In this document: positions 17,741 to 26,023 of the stretch, one piece after another
Layout of the letters: each line of letters starts with the position of its first letter
Position numbering within the stretch: position 1 is the first letter of the stretch
Assembly (NCBI GenBank): GCA_964523295.1
Contig: CAZGAH010000003.1
Coordinates: 1 to 64,000 of the forward strand
Reading direction: 5' to 3'
DNA length: 64,000 nucleotides
Source: CAZGAH01 sp964523295
GTDB taxonomy: Bacteria; Desulfobacterota; Desulfovibrionia; Desulfovibrionales; Desulfovibrionaceae
Position numbers and translations under genes: made by a program
The notes under the pieces: model-generated
The model's database searches: none
The model's input: only the letters and a program-made list of their open reading frames with translations
Told to the model about the DNA's origin: nothing

Positions 17741-18154
17741 CTAGAAGTAGAAGTATTCCGTACGCACGCCTTTTGCGGGAACATCGATACGCCGTTTCTG
17801 GGGACTGCCATTGTAGACGCACTCCAGGGTATAGCCTCCCGGAGGCAAAGCCAACGCAATCCAGGCGCCGTCGCAGAAAACTTGCAGCACCTTCTGCTCC
17901 TGTGCGTCCAGGATGGTCACCTCAACGTTGCTCAAATATTCGCCGCTGCCCTGTTTAGCGAAAACAAACCAGGCGGTCCAGGGCTGCGGGCCAGCCGGGA
18001 TGGCCTCGGGGGAGTGGATGACGTCGATACCGGTCAGGTAGAGGATATTCGCATTCGGGGTAGTGTTGTCGGCCGGAGCAGCTGCCGGGTTGGCGTAGGC
18101 GGTCGCCGCAATCAGGCAGACCAGCACCGGAACGATCAAAAAATGGCGAATCAT
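17741..18154 (-). CDS. Exported protein, carboxypeptidase-regulatory-like look
   Basis: 137 residues with a cleavable signal peptide (MIRHFLIVPVLVCLIAATAYA). The mature part seems beta-rich (VEVTILDAQEQKVLQVFCDG; ALPPGGYTLECVYNGS), resembling small periplasmic beta-sandwich domains. The start is fixed by GGAGG seven bases before ATG. No known function. Confidence 0.7.
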   Translation of the reverse strand: MIRHFLIVPVLVCLIAATAYANPAAAPADNTTPNANILYLTGIDVIHSPEAIPAGPQPWTAWFVFAKQGSGEYLSNVEVTILDAQEQKVLQVFCDGAWIALALPPGGYTLECVYNGSPQKRRIDVPAKGVRTEYFYF

Positions 18155-18267
18155 GATGTTGCCTCCTTCAGATGGTTGCAGGTTGTGGTGTCGACCTGAG
18201 AATACAGGTTTAACGAAAACGGAACTGGCGCAGCATTTCCTCATGTCATCAGCGGAACGCGTACGTC

Positions 18268-18522
18268 CTAAGTGCCAGCGGACGCTTCAAGCTCCCGTAT
18301 CCGCTCTTCGCGTTCGAGTATCTGCTGATGCAACGCAGCAACGGTGCCGTTACACAGCTCCAGACGTTTTTCCAGCTCCAGGTATTCGTTGTGGAGTTTC
18401 AGATAGCCACTTTCAAGTTGAAACAACTTGACATTTTTGGATTCAATGGCCCTCTGATGCGTGATCACGTAGGCCAAAAAGATAAACACGAAGGCGCAGC
18501 CGCCAATGATTACGTAACTCAT
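18268..18522 (-). CDS. Small membrane-anchored coiled-coil protein
   Basis: 84 residues: an N-terminal membrane segment (VIIGGCAFVFIFLAYVI) followed by a heptad-rich helix (LESGYLKLHNEYLELEKRLE; QQILEREERIRELEA). It resembles small phage-shock- or FtsB-like membrane coiled-coil proteins but has no diagnostic motif. It lies about 115 bp upstream of the exported protein on the same strand. Confidence 0.6.
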   Translation of the reverse strand: MSYVIIGGCAFVFIFLAYVITHQRAIESKNVKLFQLESGYLKLHNEYLELEKRLELCNGTVAALHQQILEREERIRELEASAGT

Positions 18523-19015
18523 GCGCGTCATTCCTCTGCACTGGCCCGCGCCATTTCCGGCATGACACAGGACATCCCGCCCCCTGGCGAGCCCTGCGCC
18601 TATGCCCCATTTGCTAACAGGATACGTCATCCGGTGTCCAGGCGCAATAGCATTCTGGCAGCGCAGCCTGTCCGTTCGCCTGAATATGCAGTTCTTCCTG
18701 GCAGTACGCCAGGCGGCGCGACGCCCGTCCGCAAGCCGGAGTGGATGTTGGCCCATGCCCGGAATGCCAGTCGAAAAAGCAGCAATTCATCAAGCAGAGA
18801 ACAAATCGCAAAGCAATTACCCATCAACCACAATCCATTTTATGCATCCTGATGTCCCCTGGCCCTGCTGAGGTCATGAAACAGAGTCATGCATGGAGCT
18901 CTTTCCGGGTTCAACGCAATAATGCCATATATCATACGCTTCAAATCCGGACAATACCAACCGTTTCAGATGCTTTTGTCCTTGACTCATGATTCAGAAA
19001 AGGCTATGAAATGCG

Positions 19016-19107
19016 TACCCAATGAAAATTCGTTTCGGCAGCTCTGCGTTCAAAAACCATAGAGTTTGTAATCCTTATCCATTGCAGCAAGTTGATTTCA
19101 TTGGGTA
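19016..19107. repeat. 12-bp perfect inverted repeat, arms 68 bases apart
   Basis: TACCCAATGAAA (19016-19027) is exactly inverted as TTTCATTGGGTA (19096-19107). The right arm overlaps the -35 region of the promoter of the following gene. It could be a looping operator, an RNA stem, or ends of a very short element; no target duplication is evident. Confidence 0.5.
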
Positions 19108-19129
19108 TAACGTGACTGACGCTTATAAT
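19101..19129 (+). promoter_or_regulatory. Sigma-70-like promoter
   Basis: Perfect -10 hexamer TATAAT (19124-19129), 17 bases after a weak -35 (TTGGGT, 19101-19106). It lies about 107 bp upstream of the small exported protein and presumably drives it and the GH64-like gene. Confidence 0.5.
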
Positions 19130-19235
19130 CTGGCTCTTGACAGAAACGCATTACGATAACGGTTTGCCGGCCACACGTTGTACCACCATATCGGGTCCTG
19201 TCGATGAACACGTAACCAGCAAAAGGAGCGCAGCA

Positions 19236-19553
19236 ATGAAAAGGATCGCATTCGTAGCCATTTGCCTGTTCGCACTGGTATTGCTCGGAACAGCCTCTGC
19301 GCAGGCGCATGGCGCGTGGCATAAGCTTGTGCGAGGAACGGTCAAGGTGCAAGTCGCCACCAAGGTCGTGTTGTATGGCACCGTCGAAGGGACCAGTTAC
19401 ACGAATCACCGGATGATTGTCGGTGTATCGGAAAACAGGACCCTGGCGCTGGTTCTTGGGGCATTGTCCATGGGCAAGGATATCTATGTCTACCTGGAGA
19501 CCGATGAAAACATGGGTATCATCCACGGAGTCCGGATGCAGGACCCTGCCTAG
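19236..19553 (+). CDS. Small exported protein, unknown
   Basis: 105 residues with a signal peptide (MKRIAFVAICLFALVLLGTA, cleavage probably after AQA). The mature part is about 80 residues and beta-rich, with single His-rich start HGAWHK. AAAGGAG precedes the ATG. It is 57 bp before the GH64-like secreted protein on the same strand, so probably co-expressed. Confidence 0.7.
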   Translation: MKRIAFVAICLFALVLLGTASAQAHGAWHKLVRGTVKVQVATKVVLYGTVEGTSYTNHRMIVGVSENRTLALVLGALSMGKDIYVYLETDENMGIIHGVRMQDPA

Positions 19554-19610
19554 CCTTTTTCAGGCATTAACGCATTGCCGTCCGGCAACTCAGCGAAGGA
19601 GGGTAACCAG

Positions 19611-21062
19611 ATGAAACCGTTTCCAAAGGTGATGTCCTGGATCCTGCTGGCCCTGGCCCTGTGCTGCGGCCTTGTCTGGAACGCAGAGGCTCAGGGGGTT
19701 CCGATCGTGTTTTCAATTCCTCCTCACAGCGATCCGAACAAAATCTTCGTACAATTCCTCAATGACGACAACCTGCAGGGGACCTTCGTCGATCCGAACG
19801 GCGTCGTGCAGACACTGGCCCCCAATACGTCCTATTCGATGAGTCAGATCACCTCTACGCTCGGGTCCGTTGGCGGCGGAGCGCCGACAGGCAGCCCTGC
19901 GGTGTTCATTTCGAGCTATATATCAGGGCGCGTGTACATCAATTATGGCGATACAGGCCTTGTCGATCTGACGAGTGGATATATCCCGGATGCAATTCAC
20001 AACGTAGATAATAATTATTACACACGGTATCAATATTTAGAGCCGACCATTACCGGTAGTACGGTTACCGTTGATTTGTCGTACATCGATTTTGCCGCCA
20101 TTTCTCTGTCCATGGAGGCAAAAAATGCTCCTCATGCCCTGAATTCCCCCCAATTGACCACGGTAACAGGACAGGGCCTGGTTTCAACCACCGCGGGCAC
20201 TGCGGTTACTTCGGGCGCCAACGTCCTGCCCTCAAGCAACGCCATACTTCCGAGCACGGACTTTGCCCGCGTCATCGGCCCCAATATGGATGGGTCGTAT
20301 TATCACGACTGGACGAATTACCTGCAAACGACCTTTCAGGGACAAACGGCGCTGCTTCAGGGCTTTTTCGTCGGCGTCGGGGACCAGCCCAGCGGCAATC
20401 CTTTGACCCAGGCCCAAAGCTACGTGTTTCTGGCCTCGGTCGATACGGCCGGGAACGTGACACTCACGGCCCAGGCTGGCTCAGGCAACGGATACGCGGC
20501 GTGTGTACCAACCGTGCAGCAGGGCACGGGAGTCGGTTCGACGAATCAGACGGTCGCCATCACGTTCGACGCCTTGAACGCAATCACTGGCGTGTACGGC
20601 AACAATCCCGCCTATACCATCAACGATAACGGCTCTATTACCACAACGAACGGGATCGTGAATGATATCTACGGGCGCGTTGTCGGGGATTTTCTTGCGG
20701 GATTGAGCTTTGGATTCGTCGCCAGCTCGACGCAGTTCAACGGCAAGACCATCGGCAGCCTGTCCAGCACGGAGTGGTGGGGCGGCACCATGCCTGACGG
20801 AACCTTCATCCAGCTGGCGGATACGCCGGCCGGGCAGAACATCTGCTTTGGAGCGGCGCAGCCGAATCAGCCCCTCAACTACCACACCTACGCGGCCTGC
20901 CTGCTGGGTCAGACCCAGGGATACGGATTTCCCTTGCAGGACCGCCTGGGCAACAACCTCCTCGTGCTCGACACCTCGCAGGATCCGGCCGGGTATCTGC
21001 TTGTCACCATCAACCCGGACACGTCCGCAACTATTTATCACAGTATGCACATGCTGTTGTGA
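19611..21062 (+). CDS. Secreted GH64/thaumatin-like protein, possible beta-1,3-glucanase
   Basis: 483 residues with a signal peptide ending near NAEAQG. The N-terminal region (KIFVQFLNDDNLQGTFVD; YISGRVYINYGDTGLVDL) and central region (TVTVDLSYIDFAAISLSMEA; YYHDWTNYLQTTFQG) follow the order of segments in GH64 laminaripentaose-producing glucanases, whose core is thaumatin-like. I infer the fold by segment resemblance and cannot confirm the catalytic Glu/Asp pair. AAGGAGGG precedes the ATG. Codon use is less GC-biased than the flanks (many AAT, ATA, TAT), suggesting transfer. It is expected outside the inner membrane. Confidence 0.55.
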   Translation: MKPFPKVMSWILLALALCCGLVWNAEAQGVPIVFSIPPHSDPNKIFVQFLNDDNLQGTFVDPNGVVQTLAPNTSYSMSQITSTLGSVGGGAPTGSPAVFISSYISGRVYINYGDTGLVDLTSGYIPDAIHNVDNNYYTRYQYLEPTITGSTVTVDLSYIDFAAISLSMEAKNAPHALNSPQLTTVTGQGLVSTTAGTAVTSGANVLPSSNAILPSTDFARVIGPNMDGSYYHDWTNYLQTTFQGQTALLQGFFVGVGDQPSGNPLTQAQSYVFLASVDTAGNVTLTAQAGSGNGYAACVPTVQQGTGVGSTNQTVAITFDALNAITGVYGNNPAYTINDNGSITTTNGIVNDIYGRVVGDFLAGLSFGFVASSTQFNGKTIGSLSSTEWWGGTMPDGTFIQLADTPAGQNICFGAAQPNQPLNYHTYAACLLGQTQGYGFPLQDRLGNNLLVLDTSQDPAGYLLVTINPDTSATIYHSMHMLL

Positions 21063-21255
21063 GCGGGCCGGCATGACAAGGTATTGTTCCGGACCCGATT
21101 GACGGTGAAGCCACCGTTCAGGCATGAGAAATTTGCCACGCAAAGACAGCCAATGACGCCACCGCGTGCGTGAGGCGGTTGGGCTGTGGCGGTATCCCGC
21201 GTCCGAGGCGGTTGTTTCCCGATCCTTTCGTAACACCGTACCTCACGAGCAGCGC

Positions 21256-23851
21256 ATGCGAGTACGCAAGCCAGAAACCCTGTCCCTTCTGTACAAGACC
21301 GATTTCGAGCAGGGCGAAACCTTCCTGCTCGTGCTTTCCGCCCTGGCCGGGTTCCGCTTCGGTGCGCACGGGCTGAGTTCCCTGGTCCCGGAGTCCGAAC
21401 TCTGGACGACGGTCTCCCGGTATCTCGGCCAGGAGGATGTCCTGGACCAGGGCTTCCCGAAGCCCTCGGCCGAGTATCTGCTTTTCGGCTCCTGTTATTC
21501 GCCAACGCCCGTGGGGGAGTCCGGCGTAGCGGTCGACGTGGCCGGCAAGGAAAAGGCCCTGCGCGTCGTGGGTGACCGATCCTGGACCCGCGCCGGCAAA
21601 ACGAGTCCGGCGCCCTTCACGTCCATGGGACTCNNNNNNNNNNNNNNNNNNNNNNNNNNNNNNNNNNNNNNNNNNNNNNNNNNNNNNNNNNNNNNNNNNN
21701 NNNNNNNNNNNNNNNNNNNNNNNNNNNNNNNNNNNNNNNNNNNNNNNNNNNGGGCCCATTCCCTGCCATTGGCCCCAGCGTGCGCAGGCGCTCGGGAACT
21801 TCGACACCGCCTGGCTCGGCGAGCGATGGCCTTTCCTGCCCGCAGATACGCGCGACGGCTATTATTACGCGGCCCAAAGCGACCAGCATTTTTCAGGATA
21901 CCTGACAGGCGACGAGCCGGTGGCCCTGGAGGGGGTACACCCGGAAAAGCGGCTGCTCCGGTTTTCCCTGCCGGGGGTCCGGGCACGGGCCTTCGTGCAG
22001 CCCGTTGCCGAAAGCGCGTCCGGGCTGACGGAAATCCCGCTACGCCTGGACACGCTCTTTCTTTTTCCTGCCGAGGAGCTGGGCGTGCTGCTCTTCCGGG
22101 GCATAGCCACGATTCGGGACCCGGAAGGCGACGACGTGGCCTGGTGCGTGGCTGATATCGAAGAAATAACCGCCGATCCGCGGCCAGCGTCCTGGTATCT
22201 GGCCCGGATCGAGTCACCGGTCGACGACAGCGCCCCGCCGCCCCCGCCCGCTCCAACGCCGGCGCCGCCTCCCGATCAGGCCGCGCAGCCGGCGCAGCCC
22301 GAGGCTATGCCAACGCCTCCGCAGCCCGACCTTTCCGAACTGGAGAGCACGGTCCGCCAGCTCGACACGGACACGGACGCGCTCCTTGCCGAGCACGGTC
22401 TCGAGCGCGCGGCTATCGAGCGCGACATGGCCGCGCAGGCCGAGCCTGAGCTGACGCCGGACGTAACGCCCGAGCAGGCGGTCACGCAACTCCAGTCCGC
22501 CGTGGCCAGGCTCGAGTCCGAGGCCATGGACTTTCTCAAGGAGCACGGCCTGAGTCCGGCCGATGTGGACAGTTTCCTGGCCGAACGCGGCAGCGGCGAG
22601 CAGACCGACCTCACGGGCATCATTGCGGCGTTTCAATCCAATCCCTTGCTCCCGGCCAAGGAAAAAGCCGCCATGATGGAGGCGTTCAACGCGCTGGGTT
22701 CCTTGTTGCAGCAGATGGAAACCCTGGCAGCCGGCACGACGGCGCCAGGTACTGAGACAGGCGCAGAGCCCGGCGCCGCGCCTGCGCAAGCCGCTGCAGA
22801 GACGGCAACGGCAGGCGCGGCGAAGCCGAAGCCCGCTGCAACGCCTTCATCCGGACCCGCGGACGTCGAGCACGCGCTCGGTCTCCTTTCCGAAGGCCGC
22901 AGTCTGGCCGGACTGGACATGCGCGGTTTCGACTTTTCCGGAAGGGACCTGAGCAAGGCGGATTTTTCGTCGGCCGTGCTGGATCAGGCCAATTTTTCCG
23001 GCGCCAGGCTGGCCAACGCCGACTTCGGCTCGGCCAGTCTGCTCGAGGCCAGGTTCGCCGGCGCGGACTGTTCCGACGCAACCTTTCAGGGAGCGCGCGC
23101 GCTTAAGGCCGATTTTGCCCGCGCTAACCTCGCCCGGGCCGACCTGAGCGCCGCGGACCTCTCCGGCAGCAGCCTCGCGGACGCTACACTGGATGGCGCG
23201 CGTCTGGAGCGCTGCCTTTTCGAGTCCGCCAACCTGTCCCGGGCCTCGCTGAAAGGGGCGCGCGGCCGGCAGGGAGATTTTCTCAAGGCCGACCTTACCG
23301 GGGCCATGCTCGAGGACGCCGTACTGGAGCAGGCCGATTTCACGGACGCCATTCTCAGCGGCGCGCGTATGACCAGACTTCAAGCCCCCAAGGCCCGTTT
23401 CAGCGGCGCGCTCTGCGCCGGCTGCGACTTCACCCAGGCGAATATGCCCGAGGCGCGCGCCGACGAACGGACGCACTTGGCCGAGGCCAATTTCACCGGT
23501 GCCGACCTGCACAACAGCATCCTCGAGCATGCGGATTTGAAGCAGGTGAATTTTTCCAACGCCTGCCTGGATAATGCCCTGCTAAGCCGGGCTGACTGCT
23601 ACGGTGCTGTTTTTCACCGCGCCTCGCTCAAACGGGCCGACTTGCACAAGACAGGGCTGCAGAAGGCGGACCTGAGCCAGGCTAATCTTTTCGAGGCCTC
23701 GCTACGCATGGCCAATGCCCGGGGCGCCGTGTTCCGCGGGGCCAACCTGTTCGGCGCGGATCTGTTCCGCGCGAAACTTGCGGACGCGGACTTCAAGGAT
23801 GCCAATCTGAACCGGACGCTGCTCAAGCTGGAGGCATTGCATGGACGTTGA
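21256..23851 (+). CDS. DUF2169 plus pentapeptide-repeat protein of a type VI secretion island, with assembly gap
   Basis: The N-terminal DUF2169 domain (MRVRKPETLSLLYKTDFEQG; EYLLFGSCYSPT; LRVVGDRSWTR) continues after the gap (ALGNFDTAWLGERWPFLPAD; LRLDTLFLFPAEELGVLLFR). A Pro-rich linker and two helical segments (about residues 340-470) precede a C-terminal right-handed beta-helix of A(D/N)Lxx pentapeptides, about 330 residues. N bases 21634-21751 lie inside DUF2169 and the flanks are out of frame by one, so gap length is inexact. DUF2169 proteins accompany VgrG/PAAR and are thought to help load effectors onto the spike. It overlaps the next gene by 11 bp. Confidence 0.85.
21634..21751. other. 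Assembly gap (118 N) inside the DUF2169 gene
   Basis: Undetermined bases. The printed length leaves the two halves of the gene in different frames, so it is an estimate. About 40 residues of the conserved DUF2169 core are hidden. Confidence 0.9.
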
Positions 23852-24836
23852 CGCGATCACAGCGCTGATTCAGCAGGGAAAGGCCGTCCGCGGGCTGAAT
23901 TGCACGGGCCAGGACCTCTCCGGGGCGGACTTTCGGCGCGGGGATTTCCATAACTGCAATTTCGCCGATGCCGTGTTGCACGGCGCGGACTTCCGGGATG
24001 CCATGCTCACGCGCTGCGATCTGAGCGGCGCGGACCTGACCGGCGCGCAGTTGGGGCACGCGGCCTTTCGCGAGTGCTCCATGAGCAAGGTCCGGCTGAC
24101 GTCCGTCGATGCCGTCCTGGCCGACTTTCAGATCTCCAATCTGGGCATGGCCGTCTTCCGCAACGCCCGGCTCCACAGAGCGACCTTTTCGAAGTGTCTC
24201 CTTGAAAAGGCCGATTTCAGCCATGCGGACCTCTCCCGCGCGGATTTGACGCACGAGAACCTGACTACGGCGGTCTTCGCCGCGACGAATCTCTACCAGG
24301 CGATGTTACGCGGCGCCGTGCTGTCCGGGCTCGCCTTCCCGGGCTGTGACCTGCGGCTGGCCCTGCTCGACGGCGCCAACCTGAGCGGCGCCGATTTTTC
24401 GGGCATGGACCTCAGCCAGGTCATTTTGGACGGGGCCATGGCCCGAAACGCGTCCTTTCGCATGGCCAAGGCCGAATACGCCCGGTTTCAGAAGGCCGAC
24501 TGCGGCGGGGCGGATTTTTCCGGCGCGCAGTTCTCTTTTTGCAATTTCAGCGGGGCGACGCTGAACGAGGCCATACTCCGGCAGGCCGGGCTGTCCATGT
24601 GCCTGTTCAAGCGGGCCAATTGCGCGCGCGCGGACTTCAGCCAGGCCAGGCTTGACTATGCCGATTTTTCTCATGCCCTGGTCCCGGAGGCCAACTTTTC
24701 GGCCGCGGACCTGACCATGACCAACGTACACCAGGTCAGGCTGGATCAGGCCGTGACCCGCGGTGTGAATCTGGACAACGTGCGCGCGACCGACCCGCTG
24801 CTGGCCGAGGCCGAGGCCTGGACGCCCGGCGGATAG
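23841..24836 (+). CDS. Pentapeptide-repeat protein
   Basis: 331 residues, almost entirely pentapeptide repeats (for example LSGADFRRGDFHNCNFADAV; ANLSGADFSGMDLSQV), predicted to fold as a right-handed quadrilateral beta-helix. It has no signal peptide. The ATG lies inside the end of the DUF2169 gene, so the two are coupled and likely partner proteins. Similar pairs occur in DUF2169-DUF3540-DUF4150 islands of type VI secretion systems; a role as adaptor or effector scaffold is inference. Confidence 0.85.
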   Translation: MDVDAITALIQQGKAVRGLNCTGQDLSGADFRRGDFHNCNFADAVLHGADFRDAMLTRCDLSGADLTGAQLGHAAFRECSMSKVRLTSVDAVLADFQISNLGMAVFRNARLHRATFSKCLLEKADFSHADLSRADLTHENLTTAVFAATNLYQAMLRGAVLSGLAFPGCDLRLALLDGANLSGADFSGMDLSQVILDGAMARNASFRMAKAEYARFQKADCGGADFSGAQFSFCNFSGATLNEAILRQAGLSMCLFKRANCARADFSQARLDYADFSHALVPEANFSAADLTMTNVHQVRLDQAVTRGVNLDNVRATDPLLAEAEAWTPGG

Positions 24837-24852
24837 AGACGAGGAGGCAAAC

Positions 24853-25518
24853 ATGGGTGCGAATGGACCGGCGACGATCATCACGAACGACAGCGAGGCC
24901 GTTGTGACGGAACAGCCTGCAGGCAGGGGCGTGCTCGGGCTGGCGGGCCGGATGCGCGCCGAGCTGACGTCCGGGAGGGTCATTGCCGCGGACGATACGG
25001 GAATTCTGGTTCTCACGCCGACCGGTCGGCACGTTCGGGCGAGCCGCGCGGCCGCCTGCCTGCTCGACCCGGAGCCCGGAGACAAGGCGCTGCTCTTTCA
25101 GGACGGCCGCGAGGCCTATGTCCTGAGCGTGCTGGAAAAGGCGCAGCCCGCGGCAACGCTCTCCTTTGCCGGCGATGTGAGCCTGCGCAGCGCTGGCAAA
25201 GCCTCTGTTGTGGGCAAGGAGGCCGAGTTTGCCGCGGTGTCGGGAACGTTTCGCTTCGTGGAGTTGTCCATCGGCGCCAAATCATTGCAGCTGCGTCTGG
25301 ACAAGGTCGTGTGCCTGGCGCGCGTGGTGCAGAGCACGGTGGAAAGCCTGGTACAGCGTCTCAGGTACAGCTTCCGCCAGGTGACGGCCACGGAGACGGT
25401 CCGGGCCGGCGCCATCCGGCAATTCATCGAAGACCGATTTTTCCAGCGTAGCCGCAACGTCGCCATCCTGGCCGATGAAAAGATCAAGATGGACGGAGAC
25501 AAGATAGAGCTGGGCTGA
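24853..25518 (+). CDS. DUF3540 protein
   Basis: 221 residues. The middle matches the DUF3540 pattern (LLDPEPGDKALLFQDGREAY; then a beta-rich region and LVQRLRYSFRQVTATETVRA), ending in a short region (NVAILADEKIKMDGDKIELG) like the tail of VgrG-type beta helices. These proteins are found only in type VI secretion tip islands. GAGGAGG precedes ATG. It lies between the pentapeptide and PAAR-like genes on the same strand. Confidence 0.8.
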   Translation: MGANGPATIITNDSEAVVTEQPAGRGVLGLAGRMRAELTSGRVIAADDTGILVLTPTGRHVRASRAAACLLDPEPGDKALLFQDGREAYVLSVLEKAQPAATLSFAGDVSLRSAGKASVVGKEAEFAAVSGTFRFVELSIGAKSLQLRLDKVVCLARVVQSTVESLVQRLRYSFRQVTATETVRAGAIRQFIEDRFFQRSRNVAILADEKIKMDGDKIELG

Positions 25519-25562
25519 CGGGCGTCTTCACCTGCAACCGACGTGCGACAGGAAAGGAAAAC

Positions 25563-25955
25563 ATGTTCGCCTGCACCATCCAGAAAGGCAATGTCATGTC
25601 GCCGGCCGACGTCTGCAAGACGCCGACTCCGGCCGGCCCCATTCCCACGCCTTACCCCAACATCGGCATGTTGCCCACGGCCGAGCCTCCGTGCGCGAAC
25701 GTATTCATCATGGGCTCGCCGGCCGTGACGAAAACGAGTCAGATTCCGTTGACGAACGGCGATCAGGCCGGCGTGGCCATGGGCGTGGTCTCGGGCCAGA
25801 TCATGGGCGAGGCCAAGTTCACGATGGGGAGCATGAAAGTCAAGTTCGCCGGTGCTCCGGCCGTGCGCATGACCGACCCGACCACCCAGAACGCGAATAA
25901 CGCCGTCGGCGCCTGTCTGGTCCCGAGTCAGAACAAGCTGCTGATTCTGTCCTGA
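25563..25955 (+). CDS. DUF4150 PAAR-like spike protein
   Basis: 130 residues. DUF4150 proteins are PAAR-like tips that sharpen the VgrG spike of type VI secretion systems. Motifs seen: DVCKTPTPAGPIPTPYPN near the N-terminus, VFIMGSPAVTKTSQIPLTNG, and KVKFAGAPAVRMTDPTTQN. It has no C-terminal toxin extension, so cargo must be carried otherwise. AGGAAAGGAA precedes ATG. It is last in the plus-strand island, with stop 69 bp from the end of the convergent vgrG. Confidence 0.88.
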   Translation: MFACTIQKGNVMSPADVCKTPTPAGPIPTPYPNIGMLPTAEPPCANVFIMGSPAVTKTSQIPLTNGDQAGVAMGVVSGQIMGEAKFTMGSMKVKFAGAPAVRMTDPTTQNANNAVGACLVPSQNKLLILS

Positions 25956-26023
25956 AGGCGGGCGACGATCCTTTGCCGGCGGACGAACCGTGCGGCCCGT
26001 GGACAAGGCCTGCACGCCGCGGG

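Larger units (their letters stand above)
18523..19235. other. Intergenic stretch with a long-range inverted repeat and a promoter
   Basis: About 710 bases with no convincing gene. It holds the inverted repeat 19016-19027/19096-19107 and a sigma-70-like -10 element TATAAT at 19124-19129, both listed separately. Confidence 0.55.
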
